Of a DNA stretch of 64,000 nucleotides, positions 34,896-45,900 are shown in pieces (position 1 is the first letter of the stretch; the number at the start of each line of letters is the position of its first letter). Source of the DNA: Stachybotrys elegans (Eukaryota > Ascomycota > Sordariomycetes > Hypocreales > Stachybotryaceae); NCBI GenBank assembly GCA_020746835.1, contig JAGPNK010000017.1:186001-250000 (forward strand), written 5' to 3'. The translations under genes and the position numbers were made by a program. The notes under the pieces were generated by a model. That model was not told the origin of the DNA. It saw only the letters and a list, made by a program, of their open reading frames with translations, and did not search any database.

Positions 34896-35856
34896 GGTCA
34901 CGATTCGTTCCGTTCGCGACAAAGAAGGAACAGTGCAATGACGTGCTGTGAGCAAGATTTTGTTGACTAACGGATACGTATAAGGTTTGTCTTCATGAAC
35001 GGGGGAGCAGGCTGTTCTTGCATCTTTAGACATGTAACGACTTGATTCACATGACCAAGTCTTTTGACCCTCCTGTCCTCCCACCTATACCGATCAATGC
35101 AAGCCCACGTAATTCGTCTGCGCTCGACTTTCCCAACAGAGATGATCAAGTTCAACTCATCCTGGTCTTAGAGTGTGGAAAGGGGGGGATCCATCTCCTC
35201 CTGATGCATTATGCTAGTTAGGGTTACATCGGTGCATATGTCATGAGACTTGACTTGGAAGAGCATCATCGAAACAGGGATACTGTTCGTAAGAACATGA
35301 CCTTGACGTGATAGCTGGTTTGTAATCCAGGGATAAGTCAAAACGTTAATGACTCCACTGATCATATCAGGCCCGAATACAGTTATGACCGAGCGGCAAG
35401 GCACAATGCTATGTACTAGGGACCGGACCACTCGAGAGTCCACTCATAATTTACTTGAAGCAGGTGCCCAATCATGGCTTGATATTTCAGTAGAAAAAAT
35501 CGTTCCTGGCATGAGAAGGTCTTGGCTGTGGGGAAATGACCCTCCCGTCGGCCAGCTCCGCGGCTCTCGAGTGGGAGTTGCCTTCCTTGTTGATCGCACA
35601 CACAGGGTACGCGCGGGCTGCGAGAGATGTCGAGTATTCCTCCGTGCAGGTTTCTTTACTCAAGTCATCCCTGGAAGGATTGCTGCGGGTCATTTGATCA
35701 ATCAGATACGGAAGGTCGTTGTAACATCCCACTTGCGAAGCCGGGATATCTTACAAATGACCTAGGCCGGCTAGACTCGACCAGATGATATCTCTTGTCC
35801 GTCCTCGGGCAACGTTACCTTTCTGTACTCGTCGTTTCTCTCAACAACAGCTCAAT
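34896..35856. promoter_or_regulatory. Divergent promoter region, isocyanide synthase / FAD monooxygenase
   Basis: About 0.96 kb separates two divergent starts of likely cluster genes, so it may work as a shared control region. I could not identify an unequivocal transcription-factor site. The right half, near 35630-35700, is ordinary sequence without a gene. Confidence 0.45.
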
Positions 35857-37686
35857 ATGGGTTCCTTAATGTCTACGTCAAGCGAGAATATCCGAGAGGT
35901 TGATGTCGCCATTGTAGGAGGTCTGTTTGCCCTTTGCGTGTTGTCTGGTTCCTTAACTTACATTGTCATAGGTGGACCTACTGGGCTATTCACCGGTCTA
36001 CTTCTACACCGGCTAGGGGTATCAGTATGCATTCTCGGTATTTGCCCTCCTTGAGGCCTCCTACTCGCGACACAGCTAACCATTATCAGATGCGAAAGCG
36101 GGAAGTCTTGATCTCGGCCGAGCGGATGCGCTCAATGCACGCACTCAGCAATACCTGGAAGTAGCAGGTCTCCTAGATGAATTACTGCCCTTGGGTCTCA
36201 AGTGTAACAGTAAGTTGGGAGACACTTGTATTGCTTGAGACGAAGTCTAATATCTGTCAGCAAGCTCTACGTTCGCTGATGGCGAGTTCAAGTCTCGCCA
36301 GAATAAGTGGTGGGTAGGAATCGAGCATGCTCTTCACAAGAATTTCCTCATGATTGGCCAGCCTGTCATCGAGGCTATGCTAAACAGCCGTCTTAAGGGT
36401 CTGGTATATCATGGCCAAGATGTTGTGAATGTCGCGGAAGATGAGGAGCACGTCCATGTCACAACATCCACGGGTTTCAAGGTACGGAGCAAGTACCTCT
36501 TAGCAGCGGACGGTGCACGATCCTTCGTTCGAAATGCCTTAGGAATCGACTTTACTGGTACAAAGCCAGAGATGCTGTGGGCAGTATTAGACACTTTCAT
36601 AGAGTCTGATTTTCCTGTCTGTCCTGAAATTATCACATTTCAGGCACATGGCCAATCTCGCGTGTCATGGATTCCACGAGAGAGAGGCCTGTCCCGCTTC
36701 TATGTGCTCTTAGAAGGCGAGGTGTCTCAGAAACGAGCCGAGGAGTCCATCAAGAAGCACATGGCACCACACTCGGTGGAATTCAAGCAGACAGAATGGT
36801 ACAGCACATTTGATGGTGAGTTATCCCAAACCTACGCAGCCTTCTGTTACTTACTCGAGTCCAGTCAAGGAACGTATCGCATCTTCTTTCATCTCCAAGA
36901 ACGGCAATGGTCGCGTACTTCTTGCCGGGGATGCAGCCCATGTCCATAGTGTCAATGGGGGGCAAGGACTCAACACTGGTCTTTCAGATGCCTTTGCACT
37001 AGCGTGGAGATTGGCCATGGTCACAAAGCACGATCTACCAGAAGCTGCATCCAAGAAGTTGATACAAAGCTATGATTTGGAACGTCGTACTACAGCTAAA
37101 AATGTTATTGATGTCGCAGCAGCTCTTGTCAGAGATACCATGAGGGAGGCCAAGGAGTACGTGGCCACTATAGAGCGAAACGCAGGTTACATCACAGGTA
37201 AGTTTCACCGTCCGGTGCTACCCATTATTCATCTCTGACGATGATATCCCAGGAATGGGTGTCTCATACGAAGGACTGAATTCTCCTCTCGTCAAAGAGT
37301 CATCATATTCGTTTTGGACTGCTGGTGCTCGATGTCCCGACGTTGTCGTTACTGGTTCTGAACAACCCGGCCCTTCTTGGCTCTATTCTCATGTTGAGTA
37401 TGGGAAATTCATTGTCTTATCTATTGGACAAGTGCCGCATCCATATATGAAGTACCAGCACGTGCTTCAATTCATCAGCATCTTTGCATCACCTCCAGAG
37501 GGAAGCAACAACCCCGCTCAAGGAGAGGACAGAGACACACATAGCCTGTCTGGAAAGATGTTTAGAGCTGATTGGGTTTTGCCAGAGGATAATTATATTA
37601 TAGTTATCAGGCCCGATATGTACATAGGGTATATTGCGACTTGTGAGCAGGGCTGGCAAGACTATATTGCTAGTATATGTGTGTAA
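35857..37686 (+). CDS. FAD-dependent aromatic hydroxylase (phenol 2-monooxygenase-like)
   Basis: Six exons, 35857-35920, 35972-36037, 36090-36209, 36261-36815, 36865-37197 and 37253-37686, join to 523 residues, with introns of 49-55 bp. The Rossmann FAD site GGGPTG is at 21-26, the second FAD motif GDAAH at 290-294 followed by NGGQGLNTGLSDAFAL, and the C-terminal thioredoxin-like region ends near RPDMYIGY. These are hallmarks of the flavin hydroxylases that add an OH to phenols with NADPH and O2. An alternative start at 35785 would add a 24-residue Arg/Gln-rich leader that could be a mitochondrial presequence or leader. It lies divergent to the isocyanide synthase and is a strong candidate tailoring enzyme. 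Confidence 0.91.
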
Positions 37687-37871
37687 CCATTATTGTCGGG
37701 TGATTCCGACGATCCCTTCATCCTTTGGCTCTGTTCTTTGGTCCTGCGGGCAGTAGGGCCACTGTCATTGTTCGCATACACACTTGTTCTTTTTCCCTCA
37801 CTGCATGCATCTACTCTATCATGAATCATAAGATAGACTCAGCTCCCATGTTCCATCGCTATGGCTTGATT

Positions 37872-39409
37872 CTACTCCTGGTGAAAAGCAGCATTGCTGG
37901 TCTTGGGATGCGGAACCAAAAGCCAGCTTACGCCCGTGGCGGCGAGCACCCCAACAAGGATGGGCTGCAGAATGGCAACTCCAGATCGGGAGGCAATGAC
38001 GCCCGTGATAATCGGCAAGGCTGAGCCTCCCATCTGCGCGACCACGAATATCAGAGCAAGCGCTGTAGAATGAATCTCTTGTGAGAAGAGCTTGGATCCG
38101 ACCGACATGCCCTGCACTCATCAGCAAATACCCACGGAACTTCATGGGCGAGGAACGTCTTACTGTTGCGAAAAGAGGTCCAGTAAAGAAGCCAATGAAA
38201 CTGATAGCAACCGAGGCAGCAATGATGTTCGGAACACTAAACATTGTTAGCACGTGCCCCGTCAACCAAGGAAACAGACTCACAGCCAGAAGACCAGTTG
38301 TAGCGCCACAGCGAGCAGGATGTAGATGAAAACCATCCGTCGCTCTCCGAAGCGATACGTCGGCTCGGCCAGCAGCAGCCGACCAAGAAAGCAGCCACCA
38401 CTGAAGCCTGCTGGGACGTAACCCATCTGAGACAGGTTACCGCCGCGAACTTCGACCAAATACTGCGTCACCCATCCGCTGGCAGTCAGGGCAGCTCCGA
38501 TGTAGAAGAAGTAGAACATGCTGAGTAGCCATACACTGGGCGTTTTGATGGTTTTCTTCATCAATGTGAGGGCATTCTTGTTGCGGGACGCGGCAGCATC
38601 ATCACCAGCCGGAGCGTGTGCGGCATCTTCGACATTCGCATTCGACTTGTTGTCATGAAAGCGCACAGTGTCGCGAAACGCGACAAGACACCATGCCAGA
38701 TTTACGATACCAATACCCAGCGGAAAGATGTAGAACAGGTACCACTGGGAGACCTCCCCAGCCGAGGCAATCGGTGTGGCGACGAACGGCCCGACCAAGC
38801 AGCCCGCCATATACATGGCATGAATCAGGGCGAGCCACCGGTGCGCGCCCTTGACTCCGGCGACGTACGTGTTGGCGTGCGCGTCCTGGAATGCCTGCCC
38901 GACGCTGACGATCCAGAAGGTCGCCACGAAGAGGCCAAAGGGCGGGTTCCAGGCGCGGAGGGTCTGAGCGACGACCTGGAAAAAGGCACCGAGGGCGAGC
39001 ATGGCGCCCAGGTCGAGATATTGGCTCAAGTGCGTGTTTGCGATGGCCGCAAAGAACCATCCAAAGAAGTTGGCGCCGTAGCTGCGGCAGTGTTAGTCGT
39101 CTGCGCATGGTGCGAGAGGGAGATGTCTTACATGCTGGACACGATAGCTTCGCTAATGTTGTACTCGCGCAGCATGTAGGGGATGAGGGCGCCGATGCTG
39201 CCGTCACTCACGCCGGCGACGAAGAAGGAGAATGCAGCGCTCATGAGCCTGAGCACCGTGGCCCTGTCCATCCCTTGGCCATGATTTTCCCCTTCATCGG
39301 CCTGCGCTGTCGGATCCGAGGCGACCCTCTCATTTCGAGTCTCGGGGTCATTGAGAGGCTTGAGCCTGATGGCCTCTGCGGGCGCCGTCTGCGTGACTGT
39401 TGTGGACAT
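37872..39409 (-). CDS. MFS permease (BSC6-like)
   Basis: Four exons, 39409-39132, 39081-38284, 38236-38164 and 38111-37872 (introns of 47-52 bp), encode 462 residues. A charged leader (about 1-50) precedes twelve predicted helices, with the loop between helices 6 and 7 rich in Asp/Ala/Asn (about 240-262). The sequence pattern resembles the BSC6-type family. It converges with the flavin hydroxylase, 185 bp apart, and closes the isocyanide block as a second candidate transporter. The third exon is only 73 bp. Substrate is unknown; uptake or efflux cannot be told from sequence. Confidence 0.88.
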
Positions 39410-40142
39410 GGCGGGGGCGGCTCAATGGGAGAAGCTTGGCTACACGCTTGGCGTGAGGTGTGCCGTCGCAAAAAATTGTCGGTGACGAAGGGTAGCAGAC
39501 CGTGTTATATCATTGATGAACGGTGGATCTGGGTGCCCCGGGAATTGAGAATCTGCGGAGAAACAGGGGAAGCGGACCGAGTCGCCAAAACCTCGCCAGC
39601 ATATCGGATTTACCGAGGCATATGACATATTCCTTGCTTGCGCGCAGATCTTGTTGTGGGGTGTCAATGCCTGTTACTCAGTCATGGGATCCAGATACAA
39701 TCAATTCCAGCTTACTCTCCGAGATAACAGTCCTAATCTTACGATCACGTATTTCTGGCCAAGCACCTTCGCTCAGCCTCGTCAGAACAACATGTAAGGG
39801 CGACAAGCGGTACCTATACACATCAAGCAGAGTCTGCTGACCATAGGGCTTCTGGCTACATACAAATATAGTGTTACATATTTGTTGTTTCTTTCTACTG
39901 TTTACGACTGCGTTGGTTGCCGGGGCACTCACTAGGCACCACCTCTACTGTTTATTTGCTCTGTACTGCTTGCACCTCACACTGTACACTCTTTTCATCA
40001 TCACAGTGTTACATACTTTCTTATCACGTAAATCTCTTGATGTGATAGGGTCTTTATCGTCAGAGGGGCCTCTTCGAAATCACTGATCACTATCCCGTTG
40101 GGGCACAAAATCGGGAAATCCCACACACTTTAGATCTATTTT
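39410..40142. other. Intergenic region, cluster edge
   Basis: 0.7 kb between the MFS start and the NLR 3' end; AT-rich in its second half, no gene, RNA or repeat recognised. Confidence 0.45.
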
Positions 40143-42605
40143 CTAAAAAGGTGACGTTAAGAAGTCATTGCCTAGAGCATGGCTTAGCGATAGCACCGGT
40201 GGCCTATAATCGGGCTGTGGCGTGTGTCGAGAGACATACGCCGTCATGTTTACCTCCAAGGCAAGTGCGAGGAGAAAGTTCCCAATACCATGCTCGCTGA
40301 TCTGATGCGATGGTCTCGTTGGATCCAACCCCGGTCCCTTCACCTCTTCGGAAACAAGGATCTGTGTCATTCGCTTTAGCAACGGAAAGCTCCATTCAAC
40401 ATCTTGCTCGTCCACCGCCACACAACACCTGATCGCATGCTCCCTAAATGGAGGCAAATGAATGTTCGGCTTCGCATACCATAGATACATTGACATGAAG
40501 CTTATGGCTGCCATCGCATTAAACCGTGCGTCGTGGATGGCAAGACAGTCAAGCTCCCAAATACCAGGTAAACTGAGAAACTCAAACACCGTTCGATGCA
40601 TAAAGACGATGTGAGACTTCTCTTTGTTTTTCAGCAAGGTTGTGAGTTCCAGCAATCCGCCACAACGACTCCTGAGTCGTCCTTCAACACGGGGCAGAAT
40701 CTCATCCAGGTAGCCATGGGTAATAAGTTCAAAAGATGGAGCGTTCTCAAACTCCATACAGTATCTGTCCAGAATATCCCATGGACGGGCTAGCAGGTCG
40801 ACTCGCTCCCAGCCGTCGATTCGCTTACGGCTGGCGACTCGCTCCCTGCGGGCGAATTTATCACGCAAGTTGAGTCGCTCCGCGCCGCATTCATTGTAAT
40901 GAACTTGGTTCTGGTAGCAAATGCGAAGCATCTTTGCCGCATTTTGAGCGTACCTCGGCTCAACCTTCTTCAGCATGTGACGAAACATGTCTTCCAGCTC
41001 CTGTGGCAATTCGTCAACACGTTGCATAATTTCAGCGATCGTATCATACGCAGCGAAACCGTTCAGTACATTCCGGCAGGCGAGTATGACCCATAAAAAG
41101 ACACCGGCCGATTTCTCAACCAGTTGGTCGATTATGGACTGTGCGTTGTTAGGTTGGGAATGCTTCAGTTTCAGGAAATGATTGTGTGATCCGATCAAAT
41201 CTCCAACGTAAGCCTCAATGTCTGGTCTCGTGATGTCTTGGAGACGAATCTTGTGGTTGCTAGAGAAGGCATCGACACACAATGGCAAAGGCCTGCTGGA
41301 CAGCACAACCTTGATTCGATGGGTGCTGGCAAGGTTTTGGATGAAGGTTATGCCCTCTGACAATTTACCCTCATATTCATCGAGACCATCGATAAGGAAG
41401 CAAAAGTATTGCGGAAGCTCCATTCCGAGGAGAATCGTTAACGCGGATTGTAGCTCTGCATCGGTTGGCGGCAATAACTCAAGGTCATTTTCTTCCGTAT
41501 TGCAGGCGCATCCTTGCTTCCACATTCGAGGCAGGACTTTCGGTAAAAGAGAGCGGTTGTGCGTCAACAACTGATACAGAATGGCTCTGCAGAGGCCAGT
41601 ATGAGACTTTTGCTCCAGAGTTCCCAGGTTCCAGAAAAAGAAGGCGCCAAGAATAATAGAGTTGTCTCTCGCCCACTGCTGTAGCGTCGGGGATGTGTCG
41701 CTGTGGTGGAAGAGATACTTCATCAACGTGGATTTCCCACTGCCTGCCTTACCGGACACCCAGAATATGCCAGAACCAGAGGCCAACCACGACGATAAGT
41801 CTGAGTCTGGGGACAGAGCCCATCGGAATGTCTTCTGATGGGCTGCTGAGACGGCTTCCAGGCGATCGTCCATAGTGCGGAACCAGAGCCGCTCGAGAAT
41901 CCTTTTCTGTACCATCGTATCGAGTGGCTCTTTGGCTGGCCGAGAAATTCTGACCGGGGCATGAATCGGGACAATTTGTGTTGCTCTCAGCGCTCTGAGG
42001 TCTTTCAAGTGGGACAGTGTTTCTCTCAGCATGGTTTGTGTTATCTGTTCCGCGGCAGGATTGATGCTGGGGATCAGGTGATTGAGCTTGGCCACGAAAT
42101 TCGACAGTTCTTGCACCAGCTTTTCAAATTTGCCCTTGTCGTTGACCGCCCATCGGAATTTCTTACCCGAGCTGGTGTACTTCTGCCGGCCCTTGACGCG
42201 CAGTTGAAACGCGTGGAAGTACTTTCTGAATACCTCCATGTATTCTTGGCCAATCTGTGCCTTGACCACTTCCAGCGTGGCGGCGTTTTGAGGCGGTTGC
42301 TCCATGCCGTACCGCTCTTGGAAAATTGAGCCCTCGCCTAGCAAACTGTGAATATTTCCTAGTACGATAGAGACGGCATTTTGTGTCGCTGCGTCATCTA
42401 GGCGAGAGTCGTGGTCATGATAAAGCAGGCGAACGCGAGCGGCCCATTGAAGCAACAAAGTTTTCTCGACATCTAATCTTGCCGCCAGCACCTCGTAGTC
42501 GCGGCCAAGAGAACGATAGGACGTGAAATATGAGAAGAGTGTAACACAGTCATCAAATATTCCCACCAACGTGAGAATTCCGACTGCCAACCCAGCTGCC
42601 TCCAT
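40143..42605 (-). CDS. HeLo-NACHT NOD-like receptor (NLR-type) protein without repeat domain
   Basis: A single 820-codon frame from an ATG at 42605. Residues 1-205 match a HeLo (prion-inhibition and propagation) domain, starting with MEAAGLAVGILTLVG and having a hydrophobic helix. The NACHT NTPase follows: Walker A GKAGSGKST at 285-293 and Walker B FCFLIDGLDE at 401-410, then an extended helical region (about 570-800) that looks like the DUF7791-type C-terminal part. No ankyrin, WD or TPR repeats follow. Fungal HeLo-NACHT proteins act in allorecognition and programmed cell death. It lies next to the isocyanide block, with no cell-death partner such as a small HET-S-like gene seen beside it. 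Confidence 0.9.
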   Translation of the reverse strand: MEAAGLAVGILTLVGIFDDCVTLFSYFTSYRSLGRDYEVLAARLDVEKTLLLQWAARVRLLYHDHDSRLDDAATQNAVSIVLGNIHSLLGEGSIFQERYGMEQPPQNAATLEVVKAQIGQEYMEVFRKYFHAFQLRVKGRQKYTSSGKKFRWAVNDKGKFEKLVQELSNFVAKLNHLIPSINPAAEQITQTMLRETLSHLKDLRALRATQIVPIHAPVRISRPAKEPLDTMVQKRILERLWFRTMDDRLEAVSAAHQKTFRWALSPDSDLSSWLASGSGIFWVSGKAGSGKSTLMKYLFHHSDTSPTLQQWARDNSIILGAFFFWNLGTLEQKSHTGLCRAILYQLLTHNRSLLPKVLPRMWKQGCACNTEENDLELLPPTDAELQSALTILLGMELPQYFCFLIDGLDEYEGKLSEGITFIQNLASTHRIKVVLSSRPLPLCVDAFSSNHKIRLQDITRPDIEAYVGDLIGSHNHFLKLKHSQPNNAQSIIDQLVEKSAGVFLWVILACRNVLNGFAAYDTIAEIMQRVDELPQELEDMFRHMLKKVEPRYAQNAAKMLRICYQNQVHYNECGAERLNLRDKFARRERVASRKRIDGWERVDLLARPWDILDRYCMEFENAPSFELITHGYLDEILPRVEGRLRSRCGGLLELTTLLKNKEKSHIVFMHRTVFEFLSLPGIWELDCLAIHDARFNAMAAISFMSMYLWYAKPNIHLPPFREHAIRCCVAVDEQDVEWSFPLLKRMTQILVSEEVKGPGLDPTRPSHQISEHGIGNFLLALALEVNMTAYVSRHTPQPDYRPPVLSLSHALGNDFLTSPF

Positions 42606-43836
42606 GGTTGGTGAAACTAAATGACTCAAAGGGATGCCGAAGTGTGTGTAGAAGAGAAGTTAGTTTGTAGGCGACAAGTGGCACATGCCGCCTAATATAT
42701 GCACCGGCTGAGATGTCTCAGAATGCCACACAGCCACTATTGTGGCAGCCGAGGCATTATGCAACAAGGTCTTAACAACGCCCGCCGGAATATCTTCGCC
42801 ATCTACAAGGCCTGACAAGGCATCTTCGTAATGCATGAAAGACTATTGCACTGATGCCTTCAGGTAAGACGAAGCTGATGGCGATGTATTTATCGTCATG
42901 GGTGGTGTCGATGCAACCAGACTTTTCTCCTTGACTTCCCACAAACCCTCACGGTGCGTGCCGACTTCTTTCCAGCATAGCAATCCGAATGCACATGTAT
43001 TCAGCTGAGCGAGACGGCATCCTCGAACCCTGCCAAGTGTCCGTCGTCCGCACGTACGAGTCGGGCGCAAAGGTGTGCCTGATAGCGACGACGAGGCTTA
43101 CACCTACCGTATGAAGCTACAGAAAACACTCCACAGTGGCGCGGAGAACGGTTTGCGTTACGATTGCTGCTCAGTCGCCTGTACCTGTGCGCTACCCGTA
43201 GAGACAGCTGTGCGTCTAGCCATGCTAGACGAAACCCAAACGTTGGAACGATGACGATGCATGCACTCTCGGGAGCTCGAAGACGACAATGTTGTTGTCA
43301 CGTGCCCGTCAATTCTCAGTGCGAGACCAACATGACAAGGAACTTACCAACGAGTATCACGATCAGATTCCTACTGAATGAGACGCCCTGATGGTCGGGA
43401 TTGGCGCCGGAAGACCGAGCAAGATTGATATTCGCTTGGGTGAAATTTTGTCGGATGGGGGACATTCACTATAATCCGACGAAGGCAGGCGGCAAGGCCC
43501 CTTTAAACTCTTTTCCTCCGCTGCTGCAAGTCCCAGAGCCTGGCGCAAATCATGGCCCAGTCAAATTTCCGCCTTTCTTCGGGAGAAGGTGAAAGGGCAT
43601 CTGGAGCATAGAATTCCGAGCACACCGGGTTGTTCATGCTTGGTAGACCACACACAAAGATTTGACGAGGGTAGTGGCACAACCGAATTATATTTGGCTA
43701 AGTGCGCACGCCTTGACATTTAGCACACCTTCCCTTTCACAGTCACAGCCGTTTCTCACTACCCACCGCCAAGCTTGGTTGATCTTTACTTCCCTCCATC
43801 TCCACAAATTGGAGCACTGGGGAGGTGGTGGGCAAG
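42606..43836. other. Intergenic region, nothing recognised
   Basis: 1.2 kb upstream of the NLR and downstream of the SDR; frames on both strands are short and lack motifs. It may include the NLR promoter. Confidence 0.45.
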
Positions 43837-44626
43837 TTAAAACTTCTTGTACCCCAGTCCGGTCACAAAGGTCTGCGGCCAGGGCAGTTGCTGAGGACCC
43901 TCGGCCAAGTCAGTGTATAGCTTGGCATGGCCCTCGCCGCTAAGGTCGTTGTACACTGGCGAGCCGTCCTCGCGCCTCTCATCAGCATAGTAGAATCTGG
44001 GAGTGAATCGTTAGTATTGATGAGTGAATGAACTGGAATTGGCCCGAGAACGTACTTGTAGCCCTTTTCCTTGTATGCTCCCGCGGCAATTTGGATGATA
44101 GTAGCGGCAGCAGTCTTGCCCACGGTGGAGTCCAGGAGCCAGTCTATGGGAGCCACATTTGTGCAGTTTCCGGTATAGATGAAGGTTGGGCTGGCCGACG
44201 CGGGAAGATCTGCCCAGCCTTTTACTGCTTGTTGGGCTGCGGCGTAAGGGCCAAGGATGTTGACGGAAGCTGACTTCCTGAAAGCATCTAGTGGAACTTC
44301 AAATACATCCGTAGAACTGTTGCGGGTTCCCGCGGCAGCTGCCTGGAGTTAGTATGATGGCAACGGCTCTCGTGAGGGCTGCACTCACCGTTGTATACAA
44401 CGACGTTGGGCGAACCATAGGCAGACCGGACCTGAGAAAAGGCCTGGACGATGGATTCTGGGTCGCTGCAGTCGGTAGGGATATGCAATTGGTCTTTGGT
44501 AGAATCCTGTGCCTTCAAGCTTCTAGCAGCGAGAGCCACCTTGTAGCCTTTTGCGCCAAAGGCCTGGGCAACGCTCCGACCAACCCTGGCACCGGCGCCA
44601 AAGATGAGAACAACGCGGTTCGACAT
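43837..44626 (-). CDS. Atypical short-chain dehydrogenase/reductase
   Basis: Three exons, 44626-44389, 44338-44056 and 43996-43837 (introns of 50 and 59 bp), encode 226 residues. The N-terminus has the Rossmann GAGARVG motif (about 10-16) followed by AARSL, and VVVYNA in place of the usual NNAG strand end. The active-site region (TGNCTNVAP then GKTAAATIIQIA) lacks the classical Tyr-X3-Lys pair, so it may be a non-catalytic or divergent SDR; a NAD(P) binding role is inferred from the Rossmann motif alone. The start context is fair. The second intron acceptor is the second of two AG choices; only this one keeps frame. Confidence 0.8.
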
Positions 44627-45900
44627 GGCTGAAGACGGTTCGATAGTGAGCAGTAGTTGCCGAATAGATGGTATTGAATGGTTTGGAAGGCGGGATGAAT
44701 ACGATCGATGTTTGGTTATCTGTGCATTCTCGACCAGAGGCACGACACGTATTTATACAGGACAGCCCATGATGAAGCTTTCACATGACGAGCTTCCCGA
44801 TGCAACCTTCCATCCCGCTTGAATTAGCGCATTGGTCATCAAGGCTTGGAAATCTTCAGTTGACAGATCAATCGTGCTGTTTATCTCAATGCTGAAGCCT
44901 ACAGAAGCAAGCATGTCGGCTTACATATCCGCGTATCAGTAAGCGCCAAAGAGTTCACTCCGCTCCGAGCCAGTCTTCGTAGTCCCGCTATTCCGAGTAC
45001 AGAGACAGGTTGCTGGCGCTACCTGTGAATCAGTCCACCATCTCCCTCCCCGTGCCCCATCATTTTCGAGGCGAATCTAGTCCATTGGCATTCTACGTAG
45101 TAAGTTTGCATTTTTGTTAATGACGAAACGGCCGCTGGCCGGCTACGGCTGCTGATATGCAGCTGTAGAGCTCTGACCAACCAGGTGAGCCATCGTCGCC
45201 CCTAATGGTATGCTCTCGGCATATTGCTGATTAGAAGTACTATGGGATGAGCGGCGCTGAGCACTGTTGGGCTCCTGCTGTGCTGGTCTCGTTGGCGCTT
45301 TCGTTAGAGCTGTTATATCGAACGTATCCAGACTCAGTATTGAATTGAGTTCCATCGTCGCTACACCATACACTGTTTCTGTCTTGACGCATGGCATATC
45401 CGTTGGATGACTTTAGTAAACGGTGGATTAAGTATAGGGAGAACAAAACAATTACAGTCAAATAAAAGAAGGAAGGTATGAGATTTAAATAGTGGATTCT
45501 GTGTAGGCAGCCATCGACTTATGAGAAGCTGACCAATGGTTGCAGCGCCGCATTGGCTAACCTTGATATTTTCCACTCGGAATCCTATCCAAAATCCAAT
45601 TCAATTGCATCGCGCACCTCGGTGTCTATATTAACCCTTCCAAAGAAGAAGCTTGATGAATTTCCTGTGCGGTATACCGAAGAGGCCGAAGTGCGGACTT
45701 CAAAGCGGATCTCGGAATGTCCAAGAGCGCGAGCTCGACATAGGCAAGCCAAGGACAGGGTCGAATCGTAACGAGCATTCATGGATAAGGGTGATAGCAG
45801 GAATATAAAAGCAGCACGGATACCGCAGCTAAGTCCTAGTATCAATTTATTCATATTCAACCTCGAACATCTATTTTAGAAAGTCCAAATTGCCGTCACA
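44627..45900. other. Divergent intergenic region, SDR / epimerase-like gene
   Basis: About 1.3 kb holding the SDR promoter on the left and a TATA box for the epimerase-like gene on the right; the middle shows nothing recognisable. Confidence 0.45.
45804..45810 (+). promoter_or_regulatory. TATA box of the epimerase-like gene
   Basis: TATAAAA, 97 bp before the ATG at 45901. Confidence 0.5.

Noticed and set aside
35785..35856. Upstream ATG extending the flavin hydroxylase by 24 residues
   Set aside because: Possible, but the MGSLMSTSS start is more typical for the family; kept as an alternative in the entry.
42843..43070. Short minus-strand frame between NLR and SDR
   Set aside because: 75 codons without motif, adjacent frames equally long; no support.
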